A DNA stretch of 23,003 bases from Actinomycetota bacterium (GCA_005883255.1 VAXS01000127.1:1-23003), one strand, 5' to 3'; counted from the first letter of the stretch, positions 8,347 through 15,952 are shown. Program-made: numbers and translations. The notes: a model not told the origin generated them from the sequence alone.

Positions 8347-9232
8347 CGTACCCGCCGGGGCCGCCGGCGAGCGCCTGGACGCGTTCCTGGCCGGTCCGCT
8401 GGGCTCCCGCGCCCGCGCGCAGCGCCTGATCGACCAGGGCCGGGTGCTGGTGGACGGTCGCGCGCGGCCCAAGCGCCACCGGCTCGCCGGGGGCGAGCGC
8501 CTGACCGTCGCCACCGACGAGGCGGGCGCGGGCGCCGAGGCCGAGCGTCCGCCGGCGCCGTTCCGCGTCGCCTTCGAGGACGAGCACCTGCTGGTGGTGG
8601 ACAAGCCCGCGGGGGTGGTGGTCCACCCCGCGCGGGGCCACCGCAGCGGGACCCTGTCGCAGGCGCTGGCCGGGCGGGCCGCGGGCGGCGCCGACGCCGA
8701 GCGGGCGGGGATCGTCCATCGCCTGGACCGCGACACCTCGGGGCTGCTGGTGGTGGCCAAGTCCGAGGAGGCGCACCGCGCCCTGCGCGCCCAGCTGGCG
8801 GCCGGGCGGATGCGCCGCGAGTACCTGGCGCTGGTGGAAGGCCGGCCGCCGGCCCGGACCGGCACCATCGAAGCGCCCCTGGGCCGCGACCGCCGCGTGC
8901 GCACGCGCGTGTCGATCGACACCGACGCGCCGCGGGAGGCCGTCACCCACTTCGAGATCGAGCGGGCCCTGCCCACCTCGACGCTGCTGCGCGTGCGCCT
9001 GCAGACCGGCCGTACCCACCAGATCCGCGCCCACCTGCGGGCGATCGGCCATCCGGTGGTCGGGGACCAGGAGTACGGCCGGGCCGGCCTGTTCGGTCTC
9101 CAGCGCCAGTTCCTGCACGCGACGCGGCTGGCGTTCGCCCACCCGCTCGGCGGCCCGCCGGTGGACGTCACGTCGCCGCTGCCGGCTGACCTGGCGGAGG
9201 CGCTGGCCCGGGCGGAGCGAGCCGCCGTTTAA
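8330..9232 (+). CDS. RluA/RluD-family pseudouridine synthase
   Basis: This enzyme isomerises uridine to pseudouridine in RNA, most likely in 23S rRNA. The 300-residue protein has an N-terminal S4 RNA-binding domain (about residues 13-60, with RLIDQGRVLVDG) and then the catalytic domain. That domain shows LLVVDKPAGVVVHP, the catalytic Asp133 in VHRLDRDTSGLL, and the RLQTGRTHQIRAHL motif at the C-terminal side. The S4 plus RluA layout is that of RluD or RluC types, and RluD is likeliest because it pairs with lspA; target sites cannot be told from sequence. The ATG lies inside lspA. The gene ends at a terminator-like region. Confidence 0.9.
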   Translation: MPERLDVPAGAAGERLDAFLAGPLGSRARAQRLIDQGRVLVDGRARPKRHRLAGGERLTVATDEAGAGAEAERPPAPFRVAFEDEHLLVVDKPAGVVVHPARGHRSGTLSQALAGRAAGGADAERAGIVHRLDRDTSGLLVVAKSEEAHRALRAQLAAGRMRREYLALVEGRPPARTGTIEAPLGRDRRVRTRVSIDTDAPREAVTHFEIERALPTSTLLRVRLQTGRTHQIRAHLRAIGHPVVGDQEYGRAGLFGLQRQFLHATRLAFAHPLGGPPVDVTSPLPADLAEALARAERAAV

Positions 9233-9240
9233 CAGGCGCG

Positions 9241-9265
9241 GGGGCGGCCCGTCCACAGCCGCCCC
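9241..9265 (+). terminator. GC-rich hairpin after the pseudouridine synthase gene (possible terminator)
   Basis: GGGGCGGC (9241-9248) pairs perfectly with GCCGCCCC (9258-9265), with a 9-nt loop, starting 8 nt after the stop codon. There is no T-run, so it is a hairpin-only terminator of the kind proposed in high-GC actinobacteria. Confidence 0.55.
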
Positions 9266-9276
9266 GCCGCGCTCGC

Positions 9277-9296
9277 ACCGGTCGCAACCGACCGGT
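9277..9296 (+). terminator. Second perfect hairpin (8-bp stem, CAAC loop)
   Basis: ACCGGTCG (9277-9284) and CGACCGGT (9289-9296) are exact reverse complements around a 4-nt loop. It lies 11 nt after the first hairpin. Tandem hairpins support a transcription boundary between the lspA block and the rpsB block. It could also be a dyad binding site. Confidence 0.5.
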
Positions 9297-9374
9297 ACCC
9301 GAGAGCCGCTCCACCGGAGGTAGGGGAAGGGCGGAACCGGCTGCTCAATGCACCAAACGCAGGGGCGCCCCCGA

Positions 9375-9397
9375 ACTTGCGTAGAATCGCCGCAAGT
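9375..9397 (+). promoter_or_regulatory. Putative rpsB promoter: TAGAAT box inside a dyad
   Basis: TAGAAT at 9382-9387 is the best -10-like hexamer in the gap. It lies in the spacer of the perfect inverted repeat ACTTGCG (9375-9381) / CGCAAGT (9391-9397). Transcription would begin near 9394, giving a leader of about 113 nt. The -35 region shows no TTGACA-like sequence. The dyad over the -10 and start site suggests an operator or may be chance. Confidence 0.45.
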
Positions 9398-9412
9398 CGT
9401 CAAATCGGCCCC

Positions 9413-9458
9413 GCCGGGAACCCCGGCCGCGGCCCTGCCCGGCGCTCCAGGCGCCGGG
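9413..9458 (+). promoter_or_regulatory. Structured leader of rpsB (two hairpins)
   Basis: Within the expected leader, GCCGGG (9413-9418) pairs with CCCGGC (9422-9427), and CCCGGCGC (9438-9445) pairs perfectly with GCGCCGGG (9451-9458) around a 5-nt loop. S2 operons are autoregulated through leader RNA in several bacteria, so an S2-binding element is a reasonable guess, not shown. The remainder of 9233-9506 holds only the features listed and the ribosome-binding site AGAAGGGA at 9491-9498. Confidence 0.4.
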
Positions 9459-9506
9459 TTCGCGGGCGGTCCGGCGGGCGAGGAACACACAGAAGGGAAC
9501 ATCACC

Positions 9507-10403
9507 GTGGCTCAGGTAGGCATCAGGGAGCTCCTGGAGGCCGGCGTGCACTTCGGCCACCAGACCCGCCGCTGGAATCCCAAGATGCGCCGCTTCATCT
9601 TCGGCGAGCGCGACGGGATCTACATCGTCGACCTCCTCAAGACCGAGGCGCTGCTGCACAAGGCCGAGGAGTTCGCCACCGACCTGGCCCGGCGGGGAGG
9701 GACCATCCTCTTCGTCGGGACCAAGAAGCAGGCCCGCGACGCCGTCAAGGAGGTGGCCGAGAGCGCGGGCATGCCCTACGTCAACCATCGCTGGCTGGGC
9801 GGGCTGCTCACCAACTTCAACACGATCAACCGCCGCATCAAGCGCCTGCACGACCTCGAGCGCTACGCCTCCGACGGGCAGCTCGAACTGCTGCCCACCC
9901 GCGAGCGCATCAAGGCCCAGGCCGACCTGGAGAAGCTCCAGGCCAACCTGGGCGGCGTCAAGGACATGCAGCGCGTGCCCGACGCCATGTTCGTGATCGA
10001 CCTCAAGACCGAGGCCATCGGCGTGCGCGAGGCCCAGCGCCTGCGCGTCCCGATCATCGGGCTGGTGGACACCAACTGCGACCCCGAGGGAATCGACTAC
10101 GTGATCCCCGGGAACGACGACGCGATCCGCTCCTGCACGCTGATCGCCCACGCCATCGGCGACCCGGTGGCCGAGGGCCACAACCGATTCCGCGCCGAGG
10201 AGGAGCGCGCCCGGCGCGAGCGCGAGGAGCAGGAGCGCCGCGAGGCCGAGGAGCGCGCCCGGCGCGAGGAGGAGGAGCGCCTGCGCCGGGAGGCTGTGGA
10301 GGCAGAGGCGGCCGCCGCGGCGGCCGCCGCCGAGAGCGGCGAGCAGCCGCGGCCCGCCGAGCCGGCGGCGGGGGCGCCCGCGGCCAGCGAGGAGGGGGCC
10401 TGA
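9507..10403 (+). CDS. rpsB: 30S ribosomal protein uS2
   Basis: uS2 binds 16S rRNA in the small subunit near uS1 and is needed for initiation. The 298-residue protein matches the family throughout its first 230 residues: [63 protein letters not shown] and [21 protein letters not shown]. The last 68 residues (about 231-298) are a low-complexity tail, first Glu/Arg-rich and strongly helical, then Ala/Pro/Glu-rich. GTG 9507 gives the standard AQVGIRELL start and has AGAAGGGA upstream; an in-frame ATG at 9348 would add 53 unsupported residues and precedes the likely promoter. The stop overlaps the tsf ATG (TGATG). Confidence 0.95.
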   Translation: MAQVGIRELLEAGVHFGHQTRRWNPKMRRFIFGERDGIYIVDLLKTEALLHKAEEFATDLARRGGTILFVGTKKQARDAVKEVAESAGMPYVNHRWLGGLLTNFNTINRRIKRLHDLERYASDGQLELLPTRERIKAQADLEKLQANLGGVKDMQRVPDAMFVIDLKTEAIGVREAQRLRVPIIGLVDTNCDPEGIDYVIPGNDDAIRSCTLIAHAIGDPVAEGHNRFRAEEERARREREEQERREAEERARREEEERLRREAVEAEAAAAAAAAESGEQPRPAEPAAGAPAASEEGA

Positions 10404-11020
10404 TGGCCGAGGTCGCCGCGCGCGAGGTCAAGGCGCTGCGCGACCGCACCGGCGCCGGGATGATGGAGTGCAAGGCGGCGCTCCAGGAGTCCGGCGGCGA
10501 CCTGGACAAGGCGGTCGAGATCCTGCGGGTCAGGGGGCAGGCGCGGGCGGCCAAGCGGGGCGAGCGCGCCGCCGGCGAGGGCGTGGTCCAGAGCTACATC
10601 CACGCCAACCACCAGGTGGGCGTGATCGTCGAGGTGGACTGCGAGACCGACTTCGTGGCCCGCAGCGACGAGTTCGTCTCGTTCGCGCGCGACGTGGCCC
10701 TGCACGTCGCCGGCAGCCCGGGCGTGCGCTGGGTCTCCGAGGACGAGGTGCCCGACGACGAGCGCGACGCCGAGCTCCGGGTCCTGGCCGACCAGGCCGC
10801 CCAGGAGGGCGGCGACAAGCCCGAGGAGGTGCGCCGGCGGATCGCGGAGGGTCGCCTGGGCAAGTGGCTGGACGAGGTCGTGCTGCTGCGCCAGGCGCAC
10901 GTCAACGCCGACCGCCACGACGGGAAGACGATCGAGGAGCTGCGGGCCGAGCTGTCGGCCAAGACGGGGGAGAACGTCGTGATCCGCCGCTTCGCGCGGT
11001 TCGCCGTCGGCGAGGCCTGA
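10403..11020 (+). CDS. tsf: Translation elongation factor Ts
   Basis: EF-Ts is the nucleotide exchange factor of EF-Tu. The 205-residue protein has the N-terminal UBA-like domain ([19 protein letters not shown], residues 9-27), the [17 protein letters not shown] strand and the [10 protein letters not shown] signature at 82-91, the part that contacts EF-Tu. The C-terminus with [14 protein letters not shown] is intact. It is the short form (about 200 residues, as in many actinobacteria and thermophiles) rather than the 283-residue E. coli type. The ATG shares a base with the rpsB stop, and its stop shares a base with the pyrH start, so the genes are tightly coupled. Confidence 0.95.
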   Translation: MAEVAAREVKALRDRTGAGMMECKAALQESGGDLDKAVEILRVRGQARAAKRGERAAGEGVVQSYIHANHQVGVIVEVDCETDFVARSDEFVSFARDVALHVAGSPGVRWVSEDEVPDDERDAELRVLADQAAQEGGDKPEEVRRRIAEGRLGKWLDEVVLLRQAHVNADRHDGKTIEELRAELSAKTGENVVIRRFARFAVGEA

Positions 11021-11835
11021 TGGCCGTCGCGCCCGTCTTCCAGCGGGTCCTGCTGAAGCTGTCGGGCGAGGCCCTGATGGGCGACCTCGAGTACGGGGCC
11101 GATCCCGACCGCATCCGCGCCATCGCCGCCGCGATCGCGCGCATCCACGCGCGCGGGGTGGAGGTGGCGATCGTGGTGGGCGCCGGCAACATCTACCGGG
11201 GCATGGCGGCCGCCGCGGCCGGGATGGACCGGGCCACCGGCGACTACATGGGGATGCTGGCCACGGTGCTCAACGCGCTCGCCCTCCAGGACGCGTTGGA
11301 GAAGCAGGACGTGGACACCCGCGTCCAGTCGGCCCTGACGATCTCCGAGGTGGCCGAGCCCTATATCCGCCGCCGGGCGATGCGCCACCTGGAGAAGGGG
11401 CGCGCGGTGATCTTCGCCGCCGGCACCGGCAACCCGTTCTTCACCACGGACACCGCCGCCGCCCTGCGCGCCTCGGAGATCCACGCCGAGGCGATCCTGA
11501 TGGCCAAGAACGGGGTGGAGGGGGTCTACACCGCCGACCCGGCCCACGATCCCCAGGCGGAGTTCATCCCCCAGCTCACGCACATGGACGCGATCCAGCG
11601 CCGCCTGCGCGTGATGGATGCCACGGCGCTGACGCTGTGCATGGAGAACAGCGTCCCGCTCTACGTCTTCAACATGGACGACGAGGACAACATCGACAAG
11701 ATAGTTTCCGGCGAACGTGTGGGCACGCTGGTGAGATCTCGGCTCCCGAGCCCCGCCTACTTTCGGTCCAGCCCTACGACCGCAACTCGATCAAGGCGAT
11801 CGAGAAGGCGATCCTGGAGTCCGACGTGGGGCTGA
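11020..11835 (+). CDS. pyrH: UMP kinase, with its 3' end fused out of frame into frr
   Basis: PyrH phosphorylates UMP to UDP with ATP. Residues 1-238 match bacterial UMP kinases: [79 protein letters not shown] and [20 protein letters not shown], ending GERVGTLV at 11733. A normal gene would stop within a few codons. Here the frame continues for 34 more Arg/Ser-rich codons that overlap the frr sequence in another frame, with a stop at 11833-11835. The tail looks like out-of-frame frr DNA, so the pyrH stop and the gap before frr are missing. Enzyme activity may survive, since the core is complete. Confidence 0.85.
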   Translation: MAVAPVFQRVLLKLSGEALMGDLEYGADPDRIRAIAAAIARIHARGVEVAIVVGAGNIYRGMAAAAAGMDRATGDYMGMLATVLNALALQDALEKQDVDTRVQSALTISEVAEPYIRRRAMRHLEKGRAVIFAAGTGNPFFTTDTAAALRASEIHAEAILMAKNGVEGVYTADPAHDPQAEFIPQLTHMDAIQRRLRVMDATALTLCMENSVPLYVFNMDDEDNIDKIVSGERVGTLVRSRLPSPAYFRSSPTTATRSRRSRRRSWSPTWG

Positions 11836-12125
11836 CGCCCAACAACGACGGGCAGCTGATCCGCCTGGCCGTGCCCGAGCTGACCGAGGAGCGCCGCCGG
11901 GAGATGGTCAAGGTGGTCCACGGGATCGCCGAGGAGGGCCGGGTGGCGATCCGCAACATCCGCCGCGACGTCATGCACGACCTGCGCGAGCTCAAGAGCG
12001 AGGGCGAGGTCGGGTCCGACGACGAGCACCGCGCCGAGGGCGAGCTGCAGAAGCTCACCGACCAGAAGGTCTCCGAGCTCGAGGCGCTGATGCACAACAA
12101 GGAAGCGGAGATCCTCGAGGTGTGA
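11733..12125 (+). pseudogene. frr: Ribosome recycling factor lacking its N-terminal ~55 residues
   Basis: RRF, with EF-G, splits post-termination ribosomes and is essential in most bacteria. From 11733 the sequence is plainly [55 protein letters not shown], the functional RNIRRD loop and KEAEILEV at the end. Family proteins are about 185 residues; compared with E. coli the first ~55 residues (helix 1 of the three-helix bundle and the first strands of domain II) are missing. No start codon of its own precedes the conserved part, and the frame upstream is the pyrH 3' end. The stop overlaps uppS (GTGA, 12122-12125). As given it should not make functional RRF; either a deletion or an assembly collapse. 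Confidence 0.88.
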
Positions 12126-12799
12126 CCGCCCCCGAGGACGGTCCTCGGTACGTCGCGATCATCACCGACGGCAACGGGCGCTGGGCGCAGGCGCGCGGGC
12201 TGCCGGTCATCGAGGGGCACCGCGCGGGCGCCGACGCGGTCAAGGCCCGGCTGCGCGACGCGGTGGACCTGGGGGTGCGCGAGCTCACCGTGTACTCGTT
12301 CTCGACCGAGAACTGGTCGCGCTCGCGCGAGGAGGTGGAGGGGCTGATGGCGATGTTCGCCGAGCGCATCGACGCCGAGACGCCCGAGATGGACGAGGAG
12401 GGGGTGCGCATCCGCTTCATCGGCCGCCGCGAGGGGGTGGGGCCCGAGCTGCTGGAGCGCATGGACTGGGCCCAGCGCACCACGGGCGAGAACCGGCGGA
12501 TCACGCTGTACGTGGCCTTCAACTACGGCGGCAGGGCGGAGATCCTGGACGCAGCGCGAAATTTCCCCGGGGGAGACGAAGACGACTTTCGCCAGCGCCT
12601 GTACGCGCCCGACATGCACGATCCCGACCTGATCATCCGCACCAGCGGCGAGCAGCGACTCTCCAACTACCTCATGTGGCAGTCGGCCTACTCCGAGCTG
12701 GTGTTCCGCGACGAGCTGTGGCCGGACTTCGACCGGGCGGCGTTCGAGGCCTCGCTGGCCGAGTACGCCGCCCGCCGCCGGCGCTTCGGCGGGCGCTGA
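12122..12799 (+). CDS. uppS: Isoprenyl transferase (undecaprenyl diphosphate synthase family)
   Basis: This cis-prenyltransferase builds undecaprenyl (or decaprenyl) diphosphate, the lipid carrier for peptidoglycan and other envelope glycans, from farnesyl-type primers and IPP. The 225-residue protein has the catalytic Asp16 in ITDGNGRWAQARGLP, HRAGADAVK, the SFSTENWSRSREEV motif, FIGRREG, AFNYGGRAEILDAAR and the terminal IIRTSGEQRLSNYLMWQSAYSE split over conserved basic residues. It is slightly shorter than the usual 230-250 residues but no motif is missing. The GTG start overlaps the frr stop and its TGA shares a base with the cdsA ATG. Exact chain length cannot be told. Confidence 0.93.
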   Translation: MTAPEDGPRYVAIITDGNGRWAQARGLPVIEGHRAGADAVKARLRDAVDLGVRELTVYSFSTENWSRSREEVEGLMAMFAERIDAETPEMDEEGVRIRFIGRREGVGPELLERMDWAQRTTGENRRITLYVAFNYGGRAEILDAARNFPGGDEDDFRQRLYAPDMHDPDLIIRTSGEQRLSNYLMWQSAYSELVFRDELWPDFDRAAFEASLAEYAARRRRFGGR

Positions 12800-13498
12800 T
12801 GGCCACGCCCGGGCGCCGGCGGCGGCGCGAGCGGTCGGACCTGCGGGGGCGCGTCCTGGCGGCGCTGCCCGCGATCGCCTTCGCGATCTTCATCGTGGCC
12901 GAGGGCGGGCTGGTCTTCGCGCTCGGGGTGCTGGCGCTGGGGGTGGTGTGCCTGCACGAGCTCTTCAAGCTGTGGGAGCCGGCCCGGCCGGTCAAGCTCG
13001 CCGGCTTCCTGGGGCTGATCGCCCTGGTGCTCGCCGCCCACTACGGCGGACAGTTCCAGGTGCTGCTGATCGAGGTTCTGGTGGTGCCCCTGACGTTCGC
13101 GCTGGCGCTCCTGCAGCCGCACCGCTCGGGGATCACGGTCTCGATGAGCCTCACGCTGCTGGCCCTGTGGTGGATCGGGCTGGCGTTCGCGCACGCCGTG
13201 CTGCTGCGCGACCTCCCGCATCGAGGGGCTGGTGGCGGGGATCGTCATGACCATCGCCGCCACCTGGTTCGCCGGCCTCTACCAGGACTGGCTCAAGGGC
13301 TGGGAGGCGCTGGTGCTGGGCGTGGGGATCGGGCTGGCGGCGCCGGTGGGCGACCTGTTCGAGTCGCTGATCAAGCGCGACGCCGACACCAAGGACACGG
13401 GACGCTTCTTCGGCGCCCACGGCGGCGCGCTGGACCGGCTGGACGCGGTGTTCTTCACGATCGTGGCCGGCTACTACATCTGGTTCGCCCTGCGTTAA
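12799..13498 (+). pseudogene. cdsA: Phosphatidate cytidylyltransferase with internal frame-shifting deletion
   Basis: CdsA makes CDP-diacylglycerol, precursor of bacterial phospholipids, in the membrane. The first part reads from ATG 12799 through several hydrophobic segments up to HAVLLRDLPH at about 13219. The family sequence then resumes in a different frame at 13220 with IEGLVAGI and runs through WFAGLYQDWLKG and APVGDLFESLIKRD to the cytidylyltransferase signature KDTGRFFGAHGGALDRLD, with a stop at 13496-13498. About 40 residues that normally lie between, including the GDTxAYxxGR and SPxKT segments, are absent. In frame, the first part would run on into dxr DNA as Arg/Gly-rich nonsense. 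Broken as given; either true or a consensus error. Confidence 0.85.
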
Positions 13499-13518
13499 GG
13501 CCGCCTGAGCCCCGTCCA

Positions 13519-13524
13519 TACACT
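13519..13524 (+). promoter_or_regulatory. -10-like box TACACT before dxr
   Basis: TACACT ends 7 nt before the ATG at 13532 in the 33-nt cdsA-dxr gap, and no Shine-Dalgarno is present. It is the TANNNT form expected for a leaderless start. No clear -35 is seen. Confidence 0.4.
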
Positions 13525-13531
13525 GACGGCC

Positions 13532-14553
13532 ATGCGCCGTGTCCTCGTCCTCGGGTCCACCGGCTCGATCGGCACCCAGGCCCTGCAGATCGTCGAGCGC
13601 TCGGCCGAGCTGCAGGTCGTGGGGCTGAGCGCCGAGCGCTCGTGGGAGCGCCTGGTCGAGCAGGCCCGCGCCCACGGCGTGCGCCGGGTGGCGCTGGCCG
13701 ACCCCGACGCCGCGGCCCGGGCGGCCGAGGCCTGGACGGAGGGGGAGGTCCTGGCGGGCGCCGAGGGGCTGGTGCGCCTGGTGGTCGAGTCCGAGGCCCA
13801 GCTGGTCCTCAACGGGCTGGTGGGCGCGGCCGGCCTGGGACCCACGGTGGCCGCGCTGGGCGAGGGGATCGACCTGGCGCTGGCCAACAAGGAGTCGCTG
13901 GTGGTGGGCGGGGAGCTCGTCACCCAGCTGGCGGAGGCCACCGGGGCGCAGGTGGTGCCGGTCGACTCCGAGCACTCGGCGCTGCACCAGCTCATCGCCG
14001 GCGAGGCGCCGGGCACGGTGGAGCGGCTGGTGCTCACCGCCTCGGGCGGCCCCTTCCGGGGGCGGACGGCGGCCGAGCTCCAGGACGTGACCGTCGAGCA
14101 GGCGCTCGCGCACCCCACCTGGGACATGGGCGGCAAGATCACGATCGACTCCGCCACGCTGATGAACAAGGGCCTGGAGCTGATCGAGGCCCACCACCTG
14201 TTCGGCACGCCCTACGAGCGCATCGACGTGGTGGTCCATCCGCAGTCGATCGTGCACGCGCTGGTCCACCTCTGCGACGGCGCCACGCTGGCCCACCTGG
14301 GGTATCCGGACATGCGAGTACCGATCTCCTACGCGCTGCACCACCCCGATGCGTGCTCAACGCCGCCAATGAGGTGGCCGTGCACGCCTTCCTGGACGGG
14401 AGGCTGGGCTTCACCGGCATCCCGGCGGTCATCGAGCGGGCGCTGGAGCGACTGGGGACCGAGCCGGTCCACTCCTTCGAGTCCCTGTACGACGCCGACC
14501 GCGCCGCCCGCGAGGCGGCCGCCGAGCTGGTCGAGGTCAAGGGCTCGGCGTGA
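13532..14553 (+). pseudogene. dxr: 1-deoxy-D-xylulose 5-phosphate reductoisomerase with internal frame-shifting deletion
   Basis: Dxr converts DXP to MEP, the committed step of the MEP isoprenoid pathway. From ATG 13532 the N-terminal and catalytic domains are intact: NADPH motif [69 protein letters not shown] split over conserved blocks, and [13 protein letters not shown] at 14348. The C-terminal domain resumes in another frame at about 14350 with [17 protein letters not shown] and ends VEVKGSA at 14553. About 45 residues, including the usual LDF...F..PD...FPCL linker, are missing. Without the shift the first frame runs to 15697 across all of rseP. The true 3' end overlaps the rseP start (GTGA, 14550-14553). 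Confidence 0.88.
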
Positions 14554-15623
14554 GCTGGGTCCTCACCATCGCCGGGTTCGCGGCGCTGATCGTGCTGCAC
14601 GAGTTCGGGCACTTCGCGGTGGCCAAGGCCGTGGGGATGCGCGTCGAGCGCTTCGCGCTGTTCTTCCCGCCGCTCCTGTTCAAGGTCCGCCGGGGGGAGA
14701 CCGAGTACGGGATCGGCGCGATCCCGCTGGGCGGCTACGTGCGCATCAGCGGGATGAACCCGCACGAGGAGCTGCCGCCCGACGTCGAGCCCCGGGCCTA
14801 CTTCCGCCAGCCGCCGTGGAAGCGGATCGTGGTCATCGCCGCCGGCCCGGCCATGAACATATTGGTGGCGTTCCTGATCCTGTGGGGGCTGTACTGGGCC
14901 AACGGGACGGCCCAGGCCACCAGCACGGTGGCCAAGCAGGGCCTGGCGCCGCCGGCCAGCGCGGTCCTGCGGCCGGGCGATCGCATCGTGGCGGTGGACG
15001 GGCACGGGGGCTCGCCCCAGACCATCCACGACGCCATCGCCCGCCACCGCTGCGCCGGCACGCCGCGCGACGGCTGCGTGGCCACCACGCCCGCCCGGGT
15101 CACCGTGCGCCGCGCCGGGCGCCTGCTGACGTTCGAGATCCGGCCCCGCTACGACGCGACGCTGGGCTACACCCGGCTGGGCTTCACGTTCGGCACGAAG
15201 ACGACGCCCGCCGGCCCGCTGCGGGCCGCTCACGTCAGCCTGGACTCGATGTGGCGGGTGACCAAGGGCACCGTGCTGGCGGTGGGCCGGATCTTCAACC
15301 CCCAGCAGCGACGGCAGATCTCGGGGGTGGTGGGGACCTCCAAGGTCCTCCAGCAGGAGATCCACTACGACGCGACCCAGGCGCTGGTCGTCCTGGCGAT
15401 CATCTCGCTCTCGCTGGCGATCGTGAACCTGTTCCCGTTCCTGCCGCTGGACGGGGGCCACATCTTCTGGGCGGTGGCGGAGAAGGTGCGCGGCCGCGCG
15501 ATCCCGTTCTCGGTGCTCGAGCGCGCGGGCGTCGTGGGCTTTCTGCTGGTGATCCTGCTCTTCGTCATCGGGCTCAGCAACGACATCGACCGCCTGCGCG
15601 GCAGCGGCTTCGGACCCCGGTAG
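14550..15623 (+). CDS. rseP: Site-2 protease (M50 zinc metalloprotease, RseP/RIP1 type)
   Basis: Intramembrane zinc protease that cuts membrane-bound substrates such as anti-sigma factors or remnant signal peptides. The 357-residue protein has the zinc motif HEFGH at 17-21 in the first membrane segment, and the conserved [14 protein letters not shown] loop. A PDZ domain spans about residues 125-200 ([12 protein letters not shown]), and the C-terminal zinc ligand Asp301 lies in [13 protein letters not shown] final hydrophobic segment follows. Length is typical for a single-PDZ actinobacterial form. The GTG start overlaps the dxr stop. It sits between dxr and, two genes on, ispG, the usual dxr-rseP-ispG order. 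Substrate unknown. Confidence 0.93.
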   Translation: MSWVLTIAGFAALIVLHEFGHFAVAKAVGMRVERFALFFPPLLFKVRRGETEYGIGAIPLGGYVRISGMNPHEELPPDVEPRAYFRQPPWKRIVVIAAGPAMNILVAFLILWGLYWANGTAQATSTVAKQGLAPPASAVLRPGDRIVAVDGHGGSPQTIHDAIARHRCAGTPRDGCVATTPARVTVRRAGRLLTFEIRPRYDATLGYTRLGFTFGTKTTPAGPLRAAHVSLDSMWRVTKGTVLAVGRIFNPQQRRQISGVVGTSKVLQQEIHYDATQALVVLAIISLSLAIVNLFPFLPLDGGHIFWAVAEKVRGRAIPFSVLERAGVVGFLLVILLFVIGLSNDIDRLRGSGFGPR

Positions 15624-15660
15624 GGATTTCGCCCCGGGCGCCGAATCGGGCGTCACAGAT

Positions 15661-15719
15661 ACGGGTCGTTCCCCGTTATCGAGCCGAAGGGACTTGAGGA
15701 ACGGGGCTTTTGGGTCGAT
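15661..15719 (+). promoter_or_regulatory. Leader with alternative stems before the small ORF
   Basis: In the 108-nt gap after rseP, three pairings compete. ACGGG (15661-15665) can pair with CCCGT (15672-15676). CCCCGTT (15671-15677) pairs perfectly with AACGGGG (15700-15706), followed by CTTTT. A 13-position stem joins 15678-15690 to 15707-15719 with one mismatch and two G-T pairs. The adjacent arms leave no linker for a pseudoknot, so these look mutually exclusive, as in an attenuator or RNA switch. No known riboswitch class was recognised. Confidence 0.4.
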
Positions 15720-15731
15720 GCAAGGAGAGCG

Positions 15732-15896
15732 ATGATGAAGACCCCCGTCGTGCGAGAGATCCGTCGCGCCGGCCGAGCCACGGTCGAGGCGCACCGCAGG
15801 CAGGTCGCCCTGGTGACCCGCTCGCTGCTGGCCGTGCCCGAGCGCCGGGGCGGCGCCTGGGACGAGCGCACGCGGACGGACAAGAGCGCCGCCTAG
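15732..15896 (+). CDS. Small basic protein of unknown function (54 aa)
   Basis: I do not recognise this protein. The frame opens with two ATG codons (15732 and 15735), has the strong Shine-Dalgarno AAGGAG at 15722-15727 and ends at TAG 15894-15896. The translation is 54 residues with many Arg, begins MMKTPVVREIRRAG, and has a short helix-prone, mildly hydrophobic centre (VALVTRSLLAVPE) before a hydrophilic tail with Trp43. No signal peptide or clear membrane span. It lies alone between rseP and an acyl-CoA synthetase gene, with a structured leader upstream. Good start context and stop favour a real gene; lack of homology recognition keeps the confidence moderate. Confidence 0.5.
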   Translation: MMKTPVVREIRRAGRATVEAHRRQVALVTRSLLAVPERRGGAWDERTRTDKSAA

Positions 15897-15913
15897 CTTC
15901 GCCGCCGCTCCGG

Positions 15914-15947
15914 TAGCTTTCCCTCCCAGGGCCGAACGAGGGAGGGA
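15914..15947 (+). promoter_or_regulatory. -10-like TAGCTT and inverted repeat covering the acyl-CoA synthetase ribosome-binding site
   Basis: TAGCTT (15914-15919) is followed by TCCCTCCC (15920-15927), which pairs perfectly with GGGAGGGA (15940-15947) around a 12-nt loop. The right arm contains the Shine-Dalgarno (GGAGGGAG) of the gene starting at ATG 15953. A transcript entering from upstream could hide the ribosome-binding site, while one starting near 15926 would lack most of the left arm and leave it open. Interpretation is inference. Confidence 0.4.
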
Positions 15948-15952
15948 GCGAG

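Noticed and set aside
9348..9506. 53-residue N-terminal extension of uS2 from ATG 9348
   Set aside because: The extension lacks similarity to uS2, contains the predicted promoter and leader hairpins, and a good ribosome-binding site precedes GTG 9507.
13217..14353. Inversion between the CGCATCG and CGATGCG junctions in cdsA and dxr
   Set aside because: The DNA between them (end of cdsA, start of dxr) is in the normal orientation and order, so an inversion does not explain the missing blocks.
14550..15697. Giant Dxr fusion reading through rseP
   Set aside because: After 14350 the dxr start frame is out of register with dxr and rseP. The residues are low-complexity nonsense, and rseP is complete in its own frame.
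15671..15719. H-type pseudoknot using both stems in the small-ORF leader
   Set aside because: The arms are directly adjacent with no linker nucleotides, which does not allow both stems to form together. Alternative stems are the better reading.
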